In this document: positions 17,303-24,504 of the stretch, in pieces
Position numbering within the stretch: position 1 is the first letter of the stretch
Layout of the letters: the number at the start of each line of letters is the position of its first letter
DNA from: JACCTH01 sp035253825
Lineage (GTDB): Bacteria > Actinomycetota > Acidimicrobiia > Spongiisociales > ZC4RG35
Length of the DNA: 34,123 bases
Assembly (NCBI GenBank): GCA_035253825.1
Contig: DATFBM010000009.1
Coordinates: forward strand, 1-34,123
Direction of reading: 5' to 3'
Position numbers and translations under genes: made by a program
The notes under the pieces: model-generated
Told to the model about the DNA's origin: nothing
What the model saw: the letters and a program-made list of their open reading frames with translations, nothing else
Database searches by the model: none

Positions 17303-18025
17303 ATGGTCGATGTCTCCCTTTTCACGACGTGTCTCGTCCAGGGCCTATACCCGCAGGTGATCGAGGCCACGGTTGAAGTTCTCTCCCGGGCCGGTTGCCA
17401 GGTGAGGATTCCCAAGGCGCAGACTTGTTGTGGACAGGCTCCGTTCAACACCGGTCTCCTCGAGGAGACTCGACGGTTGGCGACCAAGATTCTCGACGAC
17501 CTTGAGGGCAGCGAACCGATCGTTGTTCCTTCCGGATCCTGTGCGGACATGCTTACCCATCACCTCCCGCACCTGTTCGAAGACTCGCCGGAACTGCAGC
17601 GGCGCGCCTTGGCCGTGAGCCAGCGGGTTACCGAGTTGAGCTCATTTCTGGTCGATCAACTGGGAGTGACCGACCTCGGCGCTCGCTTCGACGCCACGGT
17701 TGCCTTCCACAACTCCTGTCACGGGATGCGCAACCTCGGTCTCGGGCCCCAAGCAGCGGCACTGTTGGCAAAGGTTGACTCATTGCGTCTGGTGAAGCTT
17801 TCCCGACCGGAGGAGTGCTGTGGCTTCGGGGGACTCTTTGCGGTCGAACTCCCAGAAGTCTCGGCCGCGATCATGGCCTCGAAGCTCGCTGACGTCGAGG
17901 CCAGCGGTGCCCAGTATGTGGTTGGTGGTGACGCCTCATGCCTGCTTCATCTGGCGGGGGGTCTGCATCGACGCCAGAGCGCGGTAGAGGTGAAGCACTT
18001 GGCCGAGGTCCTCGCCTCCCGATGA
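17303..18025 (+). CDS. lutA: L-lactate oxidation complex subunit LutA (Fe-S protein)
   Basis: A 240-residue protein, normal LutA length, with the two CCG-type cysteine-rich domains: C-rich segment KAQTCCGQAP near residue 41 and PEECCGFGG near 171. Conserved cysteines in FTTCLVQ, SGSCADM and HNSCHGM complete the sets. LutA works with LutB and LutC in the cytoplasm to oxidise L-lactate to pyruvate. The ATG at 17303 has no ribosome binding site; a TAnnnT hexamer (TAACGT, 17282-17287) lies 15 nt upstream. The stop overlaps the lutB ATG (ATGA). Confidence 0.93.
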   Translation: MVDVSLFTTCLVQGLYPQVIEATVEVLSRAGCQVRIPKAQTCCGQAPFNTGLLEETRRLATKILDDLEGSEPIVVPSGSCADMLTHHLPHLFEDSPELQRRALAVSQRVTELSSFLVDQLGVTDLGARFDATVAFHNSCHGMRNLGLGPQAAALLAKVDSLRLVKLSRPEECCGFGGLFAVELPEVSAAIMASKLADVEASGAQYVVGGDASCLLHLAGGLHRRQSAVEVKHLAEVLASR

Positions 18026-19362
18026 CGACTTATCGAGAACGATCCCAGGTGGGTGTGGTCGATCCCCGCATCGCCGCCCTGCAAAGGGGAACCGATCGTT
18101 TCCGCAGTCACCGGGCGGAGGCCGTTTCTGATTTCGCCGAGATGGATGAGATGCGTGACCGGGCCCGGGCTATTCGCCATCGAGTGCTTGCTGATCTCAG
18201 TGGATACGTCGAGCAGTTCACCGGCTCCGTCGAGCGAGTCGGGGGAAGGGTTCACCGAGCTGCCGACTCCGAGGAGGCTCGAAAGATCATCAGCGAGTTA
18301 GTGGCGGATCGGATCGGCGCGCCGATCATCAAGTCGAAATCCATGGCCACTGAGGAGATCGGACTCAACCATCACCTCGAGGCCCTCGGCCATGAAGTGG
18401 TCGAGACCGACCTCGGTGAATTCATCATCCAGCTGGCAGCGGAGCCACCGGTACACATCATCGCTCCCGCCCTCGATCGGACTCGTCACGAGATCGGGCA
18501 GCTTTTCTCCGACCACCTCGGGGTTCCCTTCACATCGGTCCCGACCGAGCTGAACCAGATCGCTCGGCTCCATCTACGAGAGATCTTCCTGCGGGCCGGA
18601 GTGGGGATCACCGGCGTCAACTTCGGAGTGGCGGCGACAGGCTCTGTCGTCACGGTCACCAACGAAGGAAACGGCCGACTCACCTCCACGACTCCCTCCC
18701 TTCACATCGCGGTAATGGGGATTGAGCGCCTGGTCCCCGACCTTGCGGATCTCGAGGTCATGCTCGAGGTCTTGGCCCGTTCAGCCACCGGGCAGCGGCT
18801 CAGCGTCTACACCAACATCATCACCGGGCCGCGTCGGGTGGACGAGCCCGACGGACCCGACGCCCTGGAAGTGGTGATCCTCGACAACCGGCGCACCAGC
18901 CTGCTCGGGACCGAACTCGAGGAGGTGCTGGGGTGCATTCGCTGCGGCGCATGCCTCAACGCTTGCCCGGTGTACCGCCACGCTGGTGGACGCAGCTATG
19001 GCTCGGTCTATCCGGGTCCCATCGGTGCAGTTCTTTCGCCGGCCTTGTTCGGCTTCGAGCAGTTTGGTGATCTTCCCTATGCCTCGACTTTGTGCGGGGC
19101 ATGTCTCGAGGTGTGCCCGATCCGCATCGATCTCCCGCGCATGCTGCTGTATCTCCGCCAGCAGACGGCGGCGACTCATTTGCTCCCGAGCGTTGCCCGC
19201 GGAGTCCGTTACTTCACCGCCCTCGGAACCCGCCCGGCCCTCTGGCGTGGTGGCGTTCGCTTGGCCTCGGCTCTACGTCGCATAGGCCCGCGCTGGATCA
19301 CGCGCATGCCCGGACCGGGACGAGGATGGACTTCGACCAGGGATCTGCCTTGGCGACGATGA
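18022..19362 (+). CDS. lutB: L-lactate oxidation complex subunit LutB (ferredoxin-type)
   Basis: A 446-residue iron-sulfur protein. The N-terminal two thirds is the LUD-like domain (for example VTNEGNGRLT near 215). The C-terminal third holds two 4Fe-4S ferredoxin motifs: CIRCGACLNACPVYRHAGG (near 310) and CGACLEVCPIRIDLPRML (near 360). This arrangement is diagnostic of LutB. The ATG at 18022 is chosen over a longer in-frame reading because it forms the ATGA overlap with lutA and begins at the family N terminus. Its own stop overlaps the lutC start in the same way. Confidence 0.94.
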   Translation: MTTYRERSQVGVVDPRIAALQRGTDRFRSHRAEAVSDFAEMDEMRDRARAIRHRVLADLSGYVEQFTGSVERVGGRVHRAADSEEARKIISELVADRIGAPIIKSKSMATEEIGLNHHLEALGHEVVETDLGEFIIQLAAEPPVHIIAPALDRTRHEIGQLFSDHLGVPFTSVPTELNQIARLHLREIFLRAGVGITGVNFGVAATGSVVTVTNEGNGRLTSTTPSLHIAVMGIERLVPDLADLEVMLEVLARSATGQRLSVYTNIITGPRRVDEPDGPDALEVVILDNRRTSLLGTELEEVLGCIRCGACLNACPVYRHAGGRSYGSVYPGPIGAVLSPALFGFEQFGDLPYASTLCGACLEVCPIRIDLPRMLLYLRQQTAATHLLPSVARGVRYFTALGTRPALWRGGVRLASALRRIGPRWITRMPGPGRGWTSTRDLPWRR

Positions 19363-19904
19363 GTGTGATCGGGGAGTTCGTCGAACGACTGGCGGCCGTG
19401 GATGGCTTTGCTCATGGGCCGATGCCGTCGCCCAATGCGATGGCCACCGCGATCGACCTTTCAGGCGATCCCGGCGTCTATCTCGGTTGGGACGACGTCG
19501 GCGTCTCCCGCATGCATCAATCGTTGCAGGCGGTTGGATGGAGGCGTCTCGAGCATTCAATCTCAACGGAGAATCGCCTGACCGAGCAACAGCGGATGTC
19601 GGAGGTGACCCTCGGCATCACCGGAGCAGACGGTGGCATCGCTCGCTCGGGATCGATCGCCCTCCGCTCGGGACCAGGCCGCCCCCGCATGGCCTCTCTG
19701 ATTGCGGGAACCCACATTGCCTTTCTTTCGGTCAACCGAGTCTTCCCGACGCTGGTCGATCTATCGCTGCCAAGCCTCGACCCGGCCTCGGTCTCGAACG
19801 TGGTCTTGATCACGGGGCCTTCGCGGACCGGTGACATCGAACAACAGCTAAACCTCGGAGTCCACGGACCGAAGCAACTACATGTCATCCTTATTAGCGA
19901 CTGA
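19359..19904 (+). CDS. lutC: L-lactate oxidation complex subunit LutC (LUD domain)
   Basis: A 181-residue LUD-domain protein completing the LutABC set. Diagnostic text is GITGADGGIARSGSIALRSG (near 85), the loop AGTHIAFLSVNRVFPTL, and a C-terminal GPSRTGDIEQQLNLGVHGPK segment. It is slightly shorter than typical LutC proteins because little precedes the first helix. An in-frame ATG 33 bp upstream exists, but the start at 19359 gives the ATGA overlap used throughout this operon. The next gene begins 3 nt after its stop. Confidence 0.92.
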   Translation: MSVIGEFVERLAAVDGFAHGPMPSPNAMATAIDLSGDPGVYLGWDDVGVSRMHQSLQAVGWRRLEHSISTENRLTEQQRMSEVTLGITGADGGIARSGSIALRSGPGRPRMASLIAGTHIAFLSVNRVFPTLVDLSLPSLDPASVSNVVLITGPSRTGDIEQQLNLGVHGPKQLHVILISD

Positions 19905-19907
19905 CGG

Positions 19908-20894
19908 ATGTCCCTAGCGCGACCGCCCCAGCAAGTACGACTGGGCTTTGGCCCGATCCTCCTCCGAATCCTCGGCCTCGCCCTCCTCTTTGCGGTCCTG
20001 GGAGCAATGGTCTGGTCGTACCTGGCGGCGAGCTCGGCCGATCGCTACGAGGTGCTCACTCCCACTGCCGATCCTCCTGGTGAAATCGTCACGCTGACCA
20101 ACGGCCAACCGATCCACTATCGATCCATCGGTTCCGGAGCTCCAGTCCTCCTCATTCACGGCTTCGACCTCGCCGGTGGATACCAGTGGCTCTCATTAGC
20201 TGACGAACTATCGGACTATCGACTGCTCATCCCCGATCAGGTCGACTTCGGCTACAGCGGAAGGCCGGCTCGCAATGGGCAGGTGCACACCATCTTTGGC
20301 CGGGCGGAGACAATGCTGGCGTTCCTCGAAGAGCTCGACATCGAGAGCGCAGCGGTGATCGGAGCCGGCATGGGTGGGGCGGTGGCTGCCCAGATGGCAG
20401 TCAACAATTCCCAGCTGATCAACCGGCTGGTCTTGATCAGCGCCGAGATCTACGGTCCCGCCGAGGATTGGACCGCCACCTTCTATGGACTGCCGGTGGT
20501 GGGGAAGGCGTTGAACTTCACCAGCTACGGCGGCGGCAGCCGGGGGGCAATCAACTACGAGCGCGAGTGTGCCACCGGCGGTTTCTGCCCGACACCCGAG
20601 GACCACAACGCCCGCCAGATCGGCGCCGCCATGGCCGGGACCTCAGACGCCTTGTCCGCCATGTCGGCCACACCCGGTGCGGCCACGGTTCCCGCCGACC
20701 TGGGAAGGATCGGCGTCCCGACGCTCGTCATCTGGGGCGACGGCGATCTCATCACTCCACTCGAAGATGGCCGCCGCCTCGGTGAAGAGATCGAAGGGGC
20801 GACGGTGGAGGTCATTCCCGGTGCTGGTCACCAGCCCCATCGACAGAATCCGGCCGCGACGGCCGAGCGGATCGCGGCGTTCCTCGCCTCCTAA
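19908..20894 (+). CDS. Membrane-anchored alpha/beta-hydrolase-fold protein lacking the nucleophile serine
   Basis: A 328-residue protein with an N-terminal membrane anchor (about 15-40) and an outward or cytoplasmic hydrolase fold. The oxyanion motif LIHGFD (82-87) and DQVDFGYSGRP (110-120) are canonical. An acid in WGDGDLITP and a histidine in GAGHQPHRQ fit the other triad residues. At the nucleophile elbow, where GxSxGG is expected, the sequence is I151-G-A-G154-M-G-G: the serine is glycine, and the DNA (GGC) is unambiguous. A standard serine-hydrolase mechanism is therefore excluded, and the protein may bind rather than cleave. It follows lutC by 3 nt and is surely cotranscribed with lutABC. 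A long palindrome lies just after its stop. Confidence 0.88.
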   Translation: MSLARPPQQVRLGFGPILLRILGLALLFAVLGAMVWSYLAASSADRYEVLTPTADPPGEIVTLTNGQPIHYRSIGSGAPVLLIHGFDLAGGYQWLSLADELSDYRLLIPDQVDFGYSGRPARNGQVHTIFGRAETMLAFLEELDIESAAVIGAGMGGAVAAQMAVNNSQLINRLVLISAEIYGPAEDWTATFYGLPVVGKALNFTSYGGGSRGAINYERECATGGFCPTPEDHNARQIGAAMAGTSDALSAMSATPGAATVPADLGRIGVPTLVIWGDGDLITPLEDGRRLGEEIEGATVEVIPGAGHQPHRQNPAATAERIAAFLAS

Positions 20895-20897
20895 ACA

Positions 20898-20945
20898 TTC
20901 TTGCGTAAATCTCGTCACGTTTACGTGACGAGATTTACGCAAGAA
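20898..20945. terminator. Perfect 23-bp inverted repeat between convergent genes (bidirectional terminator?)
   Basis: Arms 20898-20920 and 20923-20945 are exact reverse complements around a TT. The stem begins TTCTTGCG, so RNA from the plus strand would end in GCAAGAA and from the minus strand likewise. It lies between the stops at 20894 and 20952. It could stop transcription both ways, but it is longer, more perfect and more AT-rich than the other terminators here. Confidence 0.7.
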
Positions 20946-20951
20946 AGGAAT

Positions 20952-22052
20952 TCACAGGTTTCCGCGCGCGGCCTGATCACGTTCGATCGCCTCGAAAAGC
21001 GCCTTGAAGTTCCCCTCCCCGAAGCCGGTGGCACCGCGCCGCTCGATGAACTCGAAGAAAACGGTGGGCCGGTCCTGGAGCATGCGGGTGAAGATCTGCA
21101 GCAGGCCGCCACCCTCGTCGGTGTCGGCGAGGATGTTGAGGCGCTTCATCTCCTCCCGATCGACGTCCATGTCACCGAGTCGATCGCCAACCTCGACGTA
21201 ATAGGTATCGGGGACGTTCATCATCATGAGACCGCGGTCACGTACCTCAGAGACTGTTCCGAAGATGTTGTCGGTGAGGATGGCGATGTGCTGGACACCG
21301 GGTGATCGATAGAAGTCGAGATACTCCTCGATCTGGCTCTTACGGCGACCTGTGGCCGGTTCATTGATCGGCATCTTGATCAGTCCACTGCCATCCCATA
21401 CCACCTTCGACATCAGCGCCGAATATTCGGTAGAGATCTGTTCGTTGTTGAAGTGGCGAAGCAACACAAAACCGAACACGTCTTCGTAAAAGCTGACCCA
21501 ACGATCCATCTCCCCAAGGCCGACATTGCCAACCACGTGGTCGATCCTCTGCAGACCGACCGGTTGGGCGACCGTGTCTTCGAAGGGAGCAAAGTCGGGT
21601 GGGGGCCACGTCAGGTCGGACTGGACCAGGGAATGGATCGTCTCGCCATAGGTCTGAATTCCCGCCTGGGCCCAGGTCTTCGTTTCCCCCTCCACCATCT
21701 CGGGCTTGTAGGCCGCTTCAGCCCCTCGGGCCAGGGCCTGCTCGAAAGCCTTCTGGGCGTCGGGAACGGCCAGAGCGACATCGTGAACCCCAGGCCCGTG
21801 CTCCATGACATGACGGCTGATGGGATGGTCGGGGAACAGGGCGCCGGTGACTATGAAGCGGGCTTCGTTCTGACGGAGGGCCCACGAAGCGGTCTCGCGG
21901 ACACCGGTCTCGGGACCGCGGTAACCCTCGATGGCAAAGCCCATCAACGAGCGGAAGAACTGAGCCGACTGGTAGGCGTTGTCGGTCCAGAACTCGACGT
22001 GATGGAAGCCGTGCAGCGGAAACGGATCGGAGGGCGTTCCACCCCGGGTCAT
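20952..22052 (-). CDS. hpd: 4-hydroxyphenylpyruvate dioxygenase
   Basis: Converts 4-hydroxyphenylpyruvate to homogentisate in tyrosine breakdown, using Fe(II) and O2. It is 366 residues long, the usual bacterial length. Two vicinal-oxygen-chelate domains are seen: the N-terminal one starts GFHHVEFWTDN, and the C-terminal one starts LQRIDHVVGNV with the first iron histidine. GVQHIAILT supplies the second histidine and FFEFIERRG the glutamate ligand. The ATG at 22052 is preferred over a TTG two codons upstream because AAGGAG lies exactly 6 nt before it and would abut the TTG. It is the last gene of a five-gene operon led from 23939. No homogentisate dioxygenase is in view. Confidence 0.95.
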   Translation of the reverse strand: MTRGGTPSDPFPLHGFHHVEFWTDNAYQSAQFFRSLMGFAIEGYRGPETGVRETASWALRQNEARFIVTGALFPDHPISRHVMEHGPGVHDVALAVPDAQKAFEQALARGAEAAYKPEMVEGETKTWAQAGIQTYGETIHSLVQSDLTWPPPDFAPFEDTVAQPVGLQRIDHVVGNVGLGEMDRWVSFYEDVFGFVLLRHFNNEQISTEYSALMSKVVWDGSGLIKMPINEPATGRRKSQIEEYLDFYRSPGVQHIAILTDNIFGTVSEVRDRGLMMMNVPDTYYVEVGDRLGDMDVDREEMKRLNILADTDEGGGLLQIFTRMLQDRPTVFFEFIERRGATGFGEGNFKALFEAIERDQAARGNL

Positions 22053-22063
22053 CGGCAACTCCT

Positions 22064-22507
22064 TTAAGGGTTCTGCGATTTGAGGCTAGTGATACCAACG
22101 ATTTTCGGAACACGCTTTGCAATCGCGACCATCGCTAGCAGCGACACGATCACCGCCACGGGCCACCATTCCTCGAGCCGAGGGAGGGTTAGAAGGGGGA
22201 GAAGGCCGATGGTTGAACCAATCAACCGAGCGAGGGGTAGTTGCTCGGGTCGGCGTGGCACCACGCTCGCCGGTCCTAGCAACAGGTTTAAGGCGAGTCC
22301 CACCAATAGCCCTAGGACCGCACCGATGACGGCCCCAGCCACGACCCCGAGCATGGCTCCGATCGTCCCGTAGATGATGAAGGCGGCGAGCACCTCGATC
22401 CCGGCGGCGTCAAGAAGAAGGAAGGCGGCCACGGCGAGTCCGGTCGCACCTCCAATGAGGGCTCCCATCCCCGCACCTCCAGCGATTGCTCTTCCCGTGG
22501 TTGCCAT
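22064..22507 (-). CDS. Glycine-rich four-helix membrane protein, unknown function
   Basis: A 147-residue protein with a glycine-zipper-like first half (GGAGMGALIGGATGLAVAAF, then GTIGAMLGVVAGAVIGAVLG). After a proline-rich loop (ASVVPRRPEQLPLAR), two further hydrophobic segments follow (about 92-108 and 117-130). I do not recognise a family. The ATG overlaps the stop of the upstream tetR gene by one base, and hpd starts 11 bp downstream, so it belongs to the same operon. Packing through small residues suggests oligomer formation in the membrane; that is inference. Confidence 0.7.
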   Translation of the reverse strand: MATTGRAIAGGAGMGALIGGATGLAVAAFLLLDAAGIEVLAAFIIYGTIGAMLGVVAGAVIGAVLGLLVGLALNLLLGPASVVPRRPEQLPLARLIGSTIGLLPLLTLPRLEEWWPVAVIVSLLAMVAIAKRVPKIVGITSLKSQNP

Positions 22508-23133
22508 CAGCTGGTCGTTTCTCCCCCTAGCCCGGCGAGGGAGGTCCCGAAGGTGCCTTCGAAGAGGGCGGCGAGTGAGGCCATGGCGTCGAAAACGCTG
22601 TCAGCCTCGGATTGGGCGGGGTCGAGCCGCTCCATCAATTCGATGCCGAGAAATACGGCGGCGATTGCGTAGGCCGCTTCCCGTCGGGAGATCAGATCTT
22701 GGAGGGGACTTCCTTCTAGGCCCCGAGTCAAGGCCTCTTCGACCAGGTCGATCCATCCCCGGAAGCCTGCCAGGACCGCCTGGCCCATCTCCGGATCAGA
22801 AGCCGCCGCCGCCATCATCTGGGTGACGATGGTGACGGACCCGGACCGCTGGTCGTCGGCATGAAGACGACGGGCGATATCCACCAAATCGGAGAGGGAG
22901 GTCGATTTGGCCGCCGCCTCTTTGTATTTGGCGACCTGGCGGGCCGAAGACGACGCCGCTGCCTCGATCAAGAGGCGGTTGACGCTCCCGAAGTGATAGA
23001 AGATCAACGCCTGATTGAAGCCTCCCGTGGCGGCGATGGCGCGAGCGCTGGTTCCGACGATGCCGCTCATCTTCAGGGTCTCGAGCGCGGCGTCCATGAT
23101 CCGTTGCTTGGTGGTGCGCTCTTCAGTGGGCAT
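22507..23133 (-). CDS. TetR-family transcriptional regulator
   Basis: A 208-residue TetR repressor. The N-terminal DNA-binding domain runs TTKQRIMDAALETLK, then a helix-turn-helix TSARAIAATGGFNQALIFYHF (about 30-50), with the family-typical YHF after the recognition helix. The remainder is an all-helical ligand domain. The frame extends far upstream, but only from 23133 (or 23148, MPKNL) does it look like protein; both starts overlap the 3' end of the DCC gene. A palindrome and tandem half-site at 23963-23994, upstream of the operon, are the natural operator, so autoregulation is likely. The ligand is unknown. The hpd neighbour hints at an aromatic or keto acid, but the DCC and membrane genes hint otherwise. 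Confidence 0.88.
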   Translation of the reverse strand: MPTEERTTKQRIMDAALETLKMSGIVGTSARAIAATGGFNQALIFYHFGSVNRLLIEAAASSSARQVAKYKEAAAKSTSLSDLVDIARRLHADDQRSGSVTIVTQMMAAAASDPEMGQAVLAGFRGWIDLVEEALTRGLEGSPLQDLISRREAAYAIAAVFLGIELMERLDPAQSEADSVFDAMASLAALFEGTFGTSLAGLGGETTS

Positions 23134-23530
23134 GAGGTTCTTTGGCATCGCACCAGGAGCATTCCACGTCTCCTCCCACCGGCCCGCCGAATCGCTTCCG
23201 GTTCTTCGAGACCAGGTAGAAGAAGCGCTCAGCCATCGGGGCCAAAGTCGGTCTCGACAGTCGGTAGGACCAAGATCGATAGCGACGGGTGGCCCAAAGA
23301 CAGGTGAGAAAGGCCGCCGGTCCCACCCACGCCTGGCCGATGTCGTTCGCCACCACCAGTTCTTGGCCGAGCCAGGGGAGATTTCCAAAACGACGTCTGG
23401 CCTCGGGCGAGCCAGCGGCCAGTAGCCGCACAGGGACATGGCAAGGCTGGGTGAGGAGCCAATCTCGGGCCCGCTGGCAGAGTTGGCATTTCTCGTCATA
23501 GACAACGGTGAGGGTGGTCATGGCTGTCAT
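23123..23530 (-). CDS. DCC-family thiol-disulfide oxidoreductase-like protein (DUF393)
   Basis: A 135-residue protein beginning VVYDEKCQLCQRARDWL: the D-x-x-C-x-x-C signature that names the DCC family, in a thioredoxin-like position after the first strand. Basic and aromatic residues (RRYRSWSYRLSRP) and a final CSWCDA motif follow, giving a second cysteine pair. Members are presumed redox proteins; few are characterised. A second in-frame ATG nine bases on (23521) is an equally acceptable start. It lies one base after the stop of the small membrane protein gene and overlaps tetR, so it is in the operon core. DCC genes often sit next to membrane proteins, as here. Confidence 0.85.
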   Translation of the reverse strand: MTAMTTLTVVYDEKCQLCQRARDWLLTQPCHVPVRLLAAGSPEARRRFGNLPWLGQELVVANDIGQAWVGPAAFLTCLWATRRYRSWSYRLSRPTLAPMAERFFYLVSKNRKRFGGPVGGDVECSWCDAKEPHAH

Positions 23531-23531
23531 C

Positions 23532-23939
23532 TCACGAATTGGTAGGAGGAATCACCACCTGGGGCGCGATGGGCGGGGGAAGATGGCGCTCTTCTCCCCG
23601 GGAACGGATCTTCCAGAAGAGGCCGACATTGATGAAGTGGATCACGGCCAACGTCACCAAGAGCAGGGCCAAGCGATTGACCAAGGTGCGAACCGCCCCA
23701 AATGCATCGAGGCTGGTGTCGGTGCGGATGATGTACAGGGCGTAGCCCAGGTTCAGCATGTAGAAGCCGACCACGAGCAGCCGGTTCACCGCTTCCGCCA
23801 GCCCGGGCCGGTCGCTAAAGACATCTTGGAGAAAGATCGCCCCGCTTCGAAAGAGGGTCCGCGCCAGCCACACCGTCAGCCCCACGGCCACGGCGGCGTA
23901 CACGACATACACGGCGATCCCGTATCCACTCCCGCTCAC
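23532..23939 (-). CDS. Three-helix membrane protein, unknown function
   Basis: A 135-residue protein with hydrophobic segments at about 8-27, 50-70 and 88-107 and a proline-rich cytoplasmic tail (HLPPPIAPQVVIPPTNS). No family is recognised, though it sits beside the DCC gene. The GTG start at 23939 is fixed by a strong Shine-Dalgarno AAGGAGG 6 nt upstream. It is the first gene of the operon and lies 24 bp from the operator-like repeats, so it should be directly controlled by the TetR protein encoded two genes later. Confidence 0.78.
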   Translation of the reverse strand: MSGSGYGIAVYVVYAAVAVGLTVWLARTLFRSGAIFLQDVFSDRPGLAEAVNRLLVVGFYMLNLGYALYIIRTDTSLDAFGAVRTLVNRLALLLVTLAVIHFINVGLFWKIRSRGEERHLPPPIAPQVVIPPTNS

Positions 23940-23962
23940 CTCAGACCTCCTTGATCGAGTGC

Positions 23963-23994
23963 TTTGAGCATACGCTTAAACCATACGCTCAAAC
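23963..23994. promoter_or_regulatory. Operator-like palindrome and 13-bp tandem repeat, likely TetR binding site
   Basis: TTTGAGC-ATAC-GCTTAAA (23963-23980) is a near-perfect inverted repeat with a 4-bp spacer. In addition CATACGCTTAAAC (23969-23981) is directly followed by CATACGCTCAAAC (23982-23994), 12 of 13 identical. Several TAnnnT hexamers (TACGCT on plus; TATGCT and TATGGT on minus) fall inside, so a bound repressor would cover -10 elements in both directions. It lies between the divergent genes at 23939 and 24020. Confidence 0.65.
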
Positions 23995-24019
23995 CTGAAC
24001 CCTGTCAAGAGGGGCCTTG

Positions 24020-24463
24020 ATGCATTTACTGTCTCCATCCGTGGGCTCAGCGCTGGTGGCGGTCTCGGTTCCTCAACTGGGCGATGCCCGGCGTCGCCAT
24101 TGGGCGAAGGTGGTGACGGGGATCGACGAACACAAATCCTCGGGCTGGGCGTACGTGGGTGACTTCGTCGCCGACGGTGGCACTCAGGACTTGCCAGTGG
24201 GAGCCTTGCTTTTGCTCTACGGCGAGAGAGGGAGTTCGGGCAACCCGCAATCACTGGCCGCCTTGTACTCGGTGGGAGCGGATTCGACTCTGACGCTTGA
24301 AGGTGAAGCAAGCGGAAGGGCCTGGGCACGGACCCTACGAGATCGGGCCCAAGAACTCCTGCACACGCTGGCGGTGCGTTCCCTCGACCTCAGCCCCGTC
24401 GAGAGCTCGGTCTTGGCCGAGGAACTGCGCGGCCGCGGCTGGAAGGTCGAGCCCCCTTCCTGA
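24020..24463 (+). CDS. Uncharacterised protein
   Basis: A 147-residue, probably soluble protein of no family I recognise. The central part alternates strands and turns (HKSSGWAYVGDFVADGGTQ, LPVGALLLLYGERG, LAALYSVGADSTLTLEGE), and the C-terminal third is helical and charged (RTLRDRAQELL, SSVLAEELRGRGWKVE). There is no signal peptide or membrane helix. The ATG at 24020 follows GAGGGG by 5 nt; a TTG immediately before it in frame is less likely. It diverges from the TetR-controlled operon across the operator-like repeats and may be coregulated. Confidence 0.7.
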   Translation: MHLLSPSVGSALVAVSVPQLGDARRRHWAKVVTGIDEHKSSGWAYVGDFVADGGTQDLPVGALLLLYGERGSSGNPQSLAALYSVGADSTLTLEGEASGRAWARTLRDRAQELLHTLAVRSLDLSPVESSVLAEELRGRGWKVEPPS

Positions 24464-24489
24464 TTCGGCGCCGTGTCGGCCGGTCGATG

Positions 24490-24495
24490 TAGCCT
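24490..24495 (+). promoter_or_regulatory. Putative -10 hexamer (TAGCCT) for leaderless MoaD-fusion mRNA
   Basis: TAGCCT fits TAnnnT and lies 9 nt before the GTG at 24505; no Shine-Dalgarno is present. Confidence 0.35.
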
Positions 24496-24504
24496 CGGCC
24501 GTCC

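Noticed and set aside
22507..23505. 332-residue version of the TetR protein
   Set aside because: The upstream part overlaps the DCC gene in another frame and is low-complexity; the regulator begins at 23133 or 23148.
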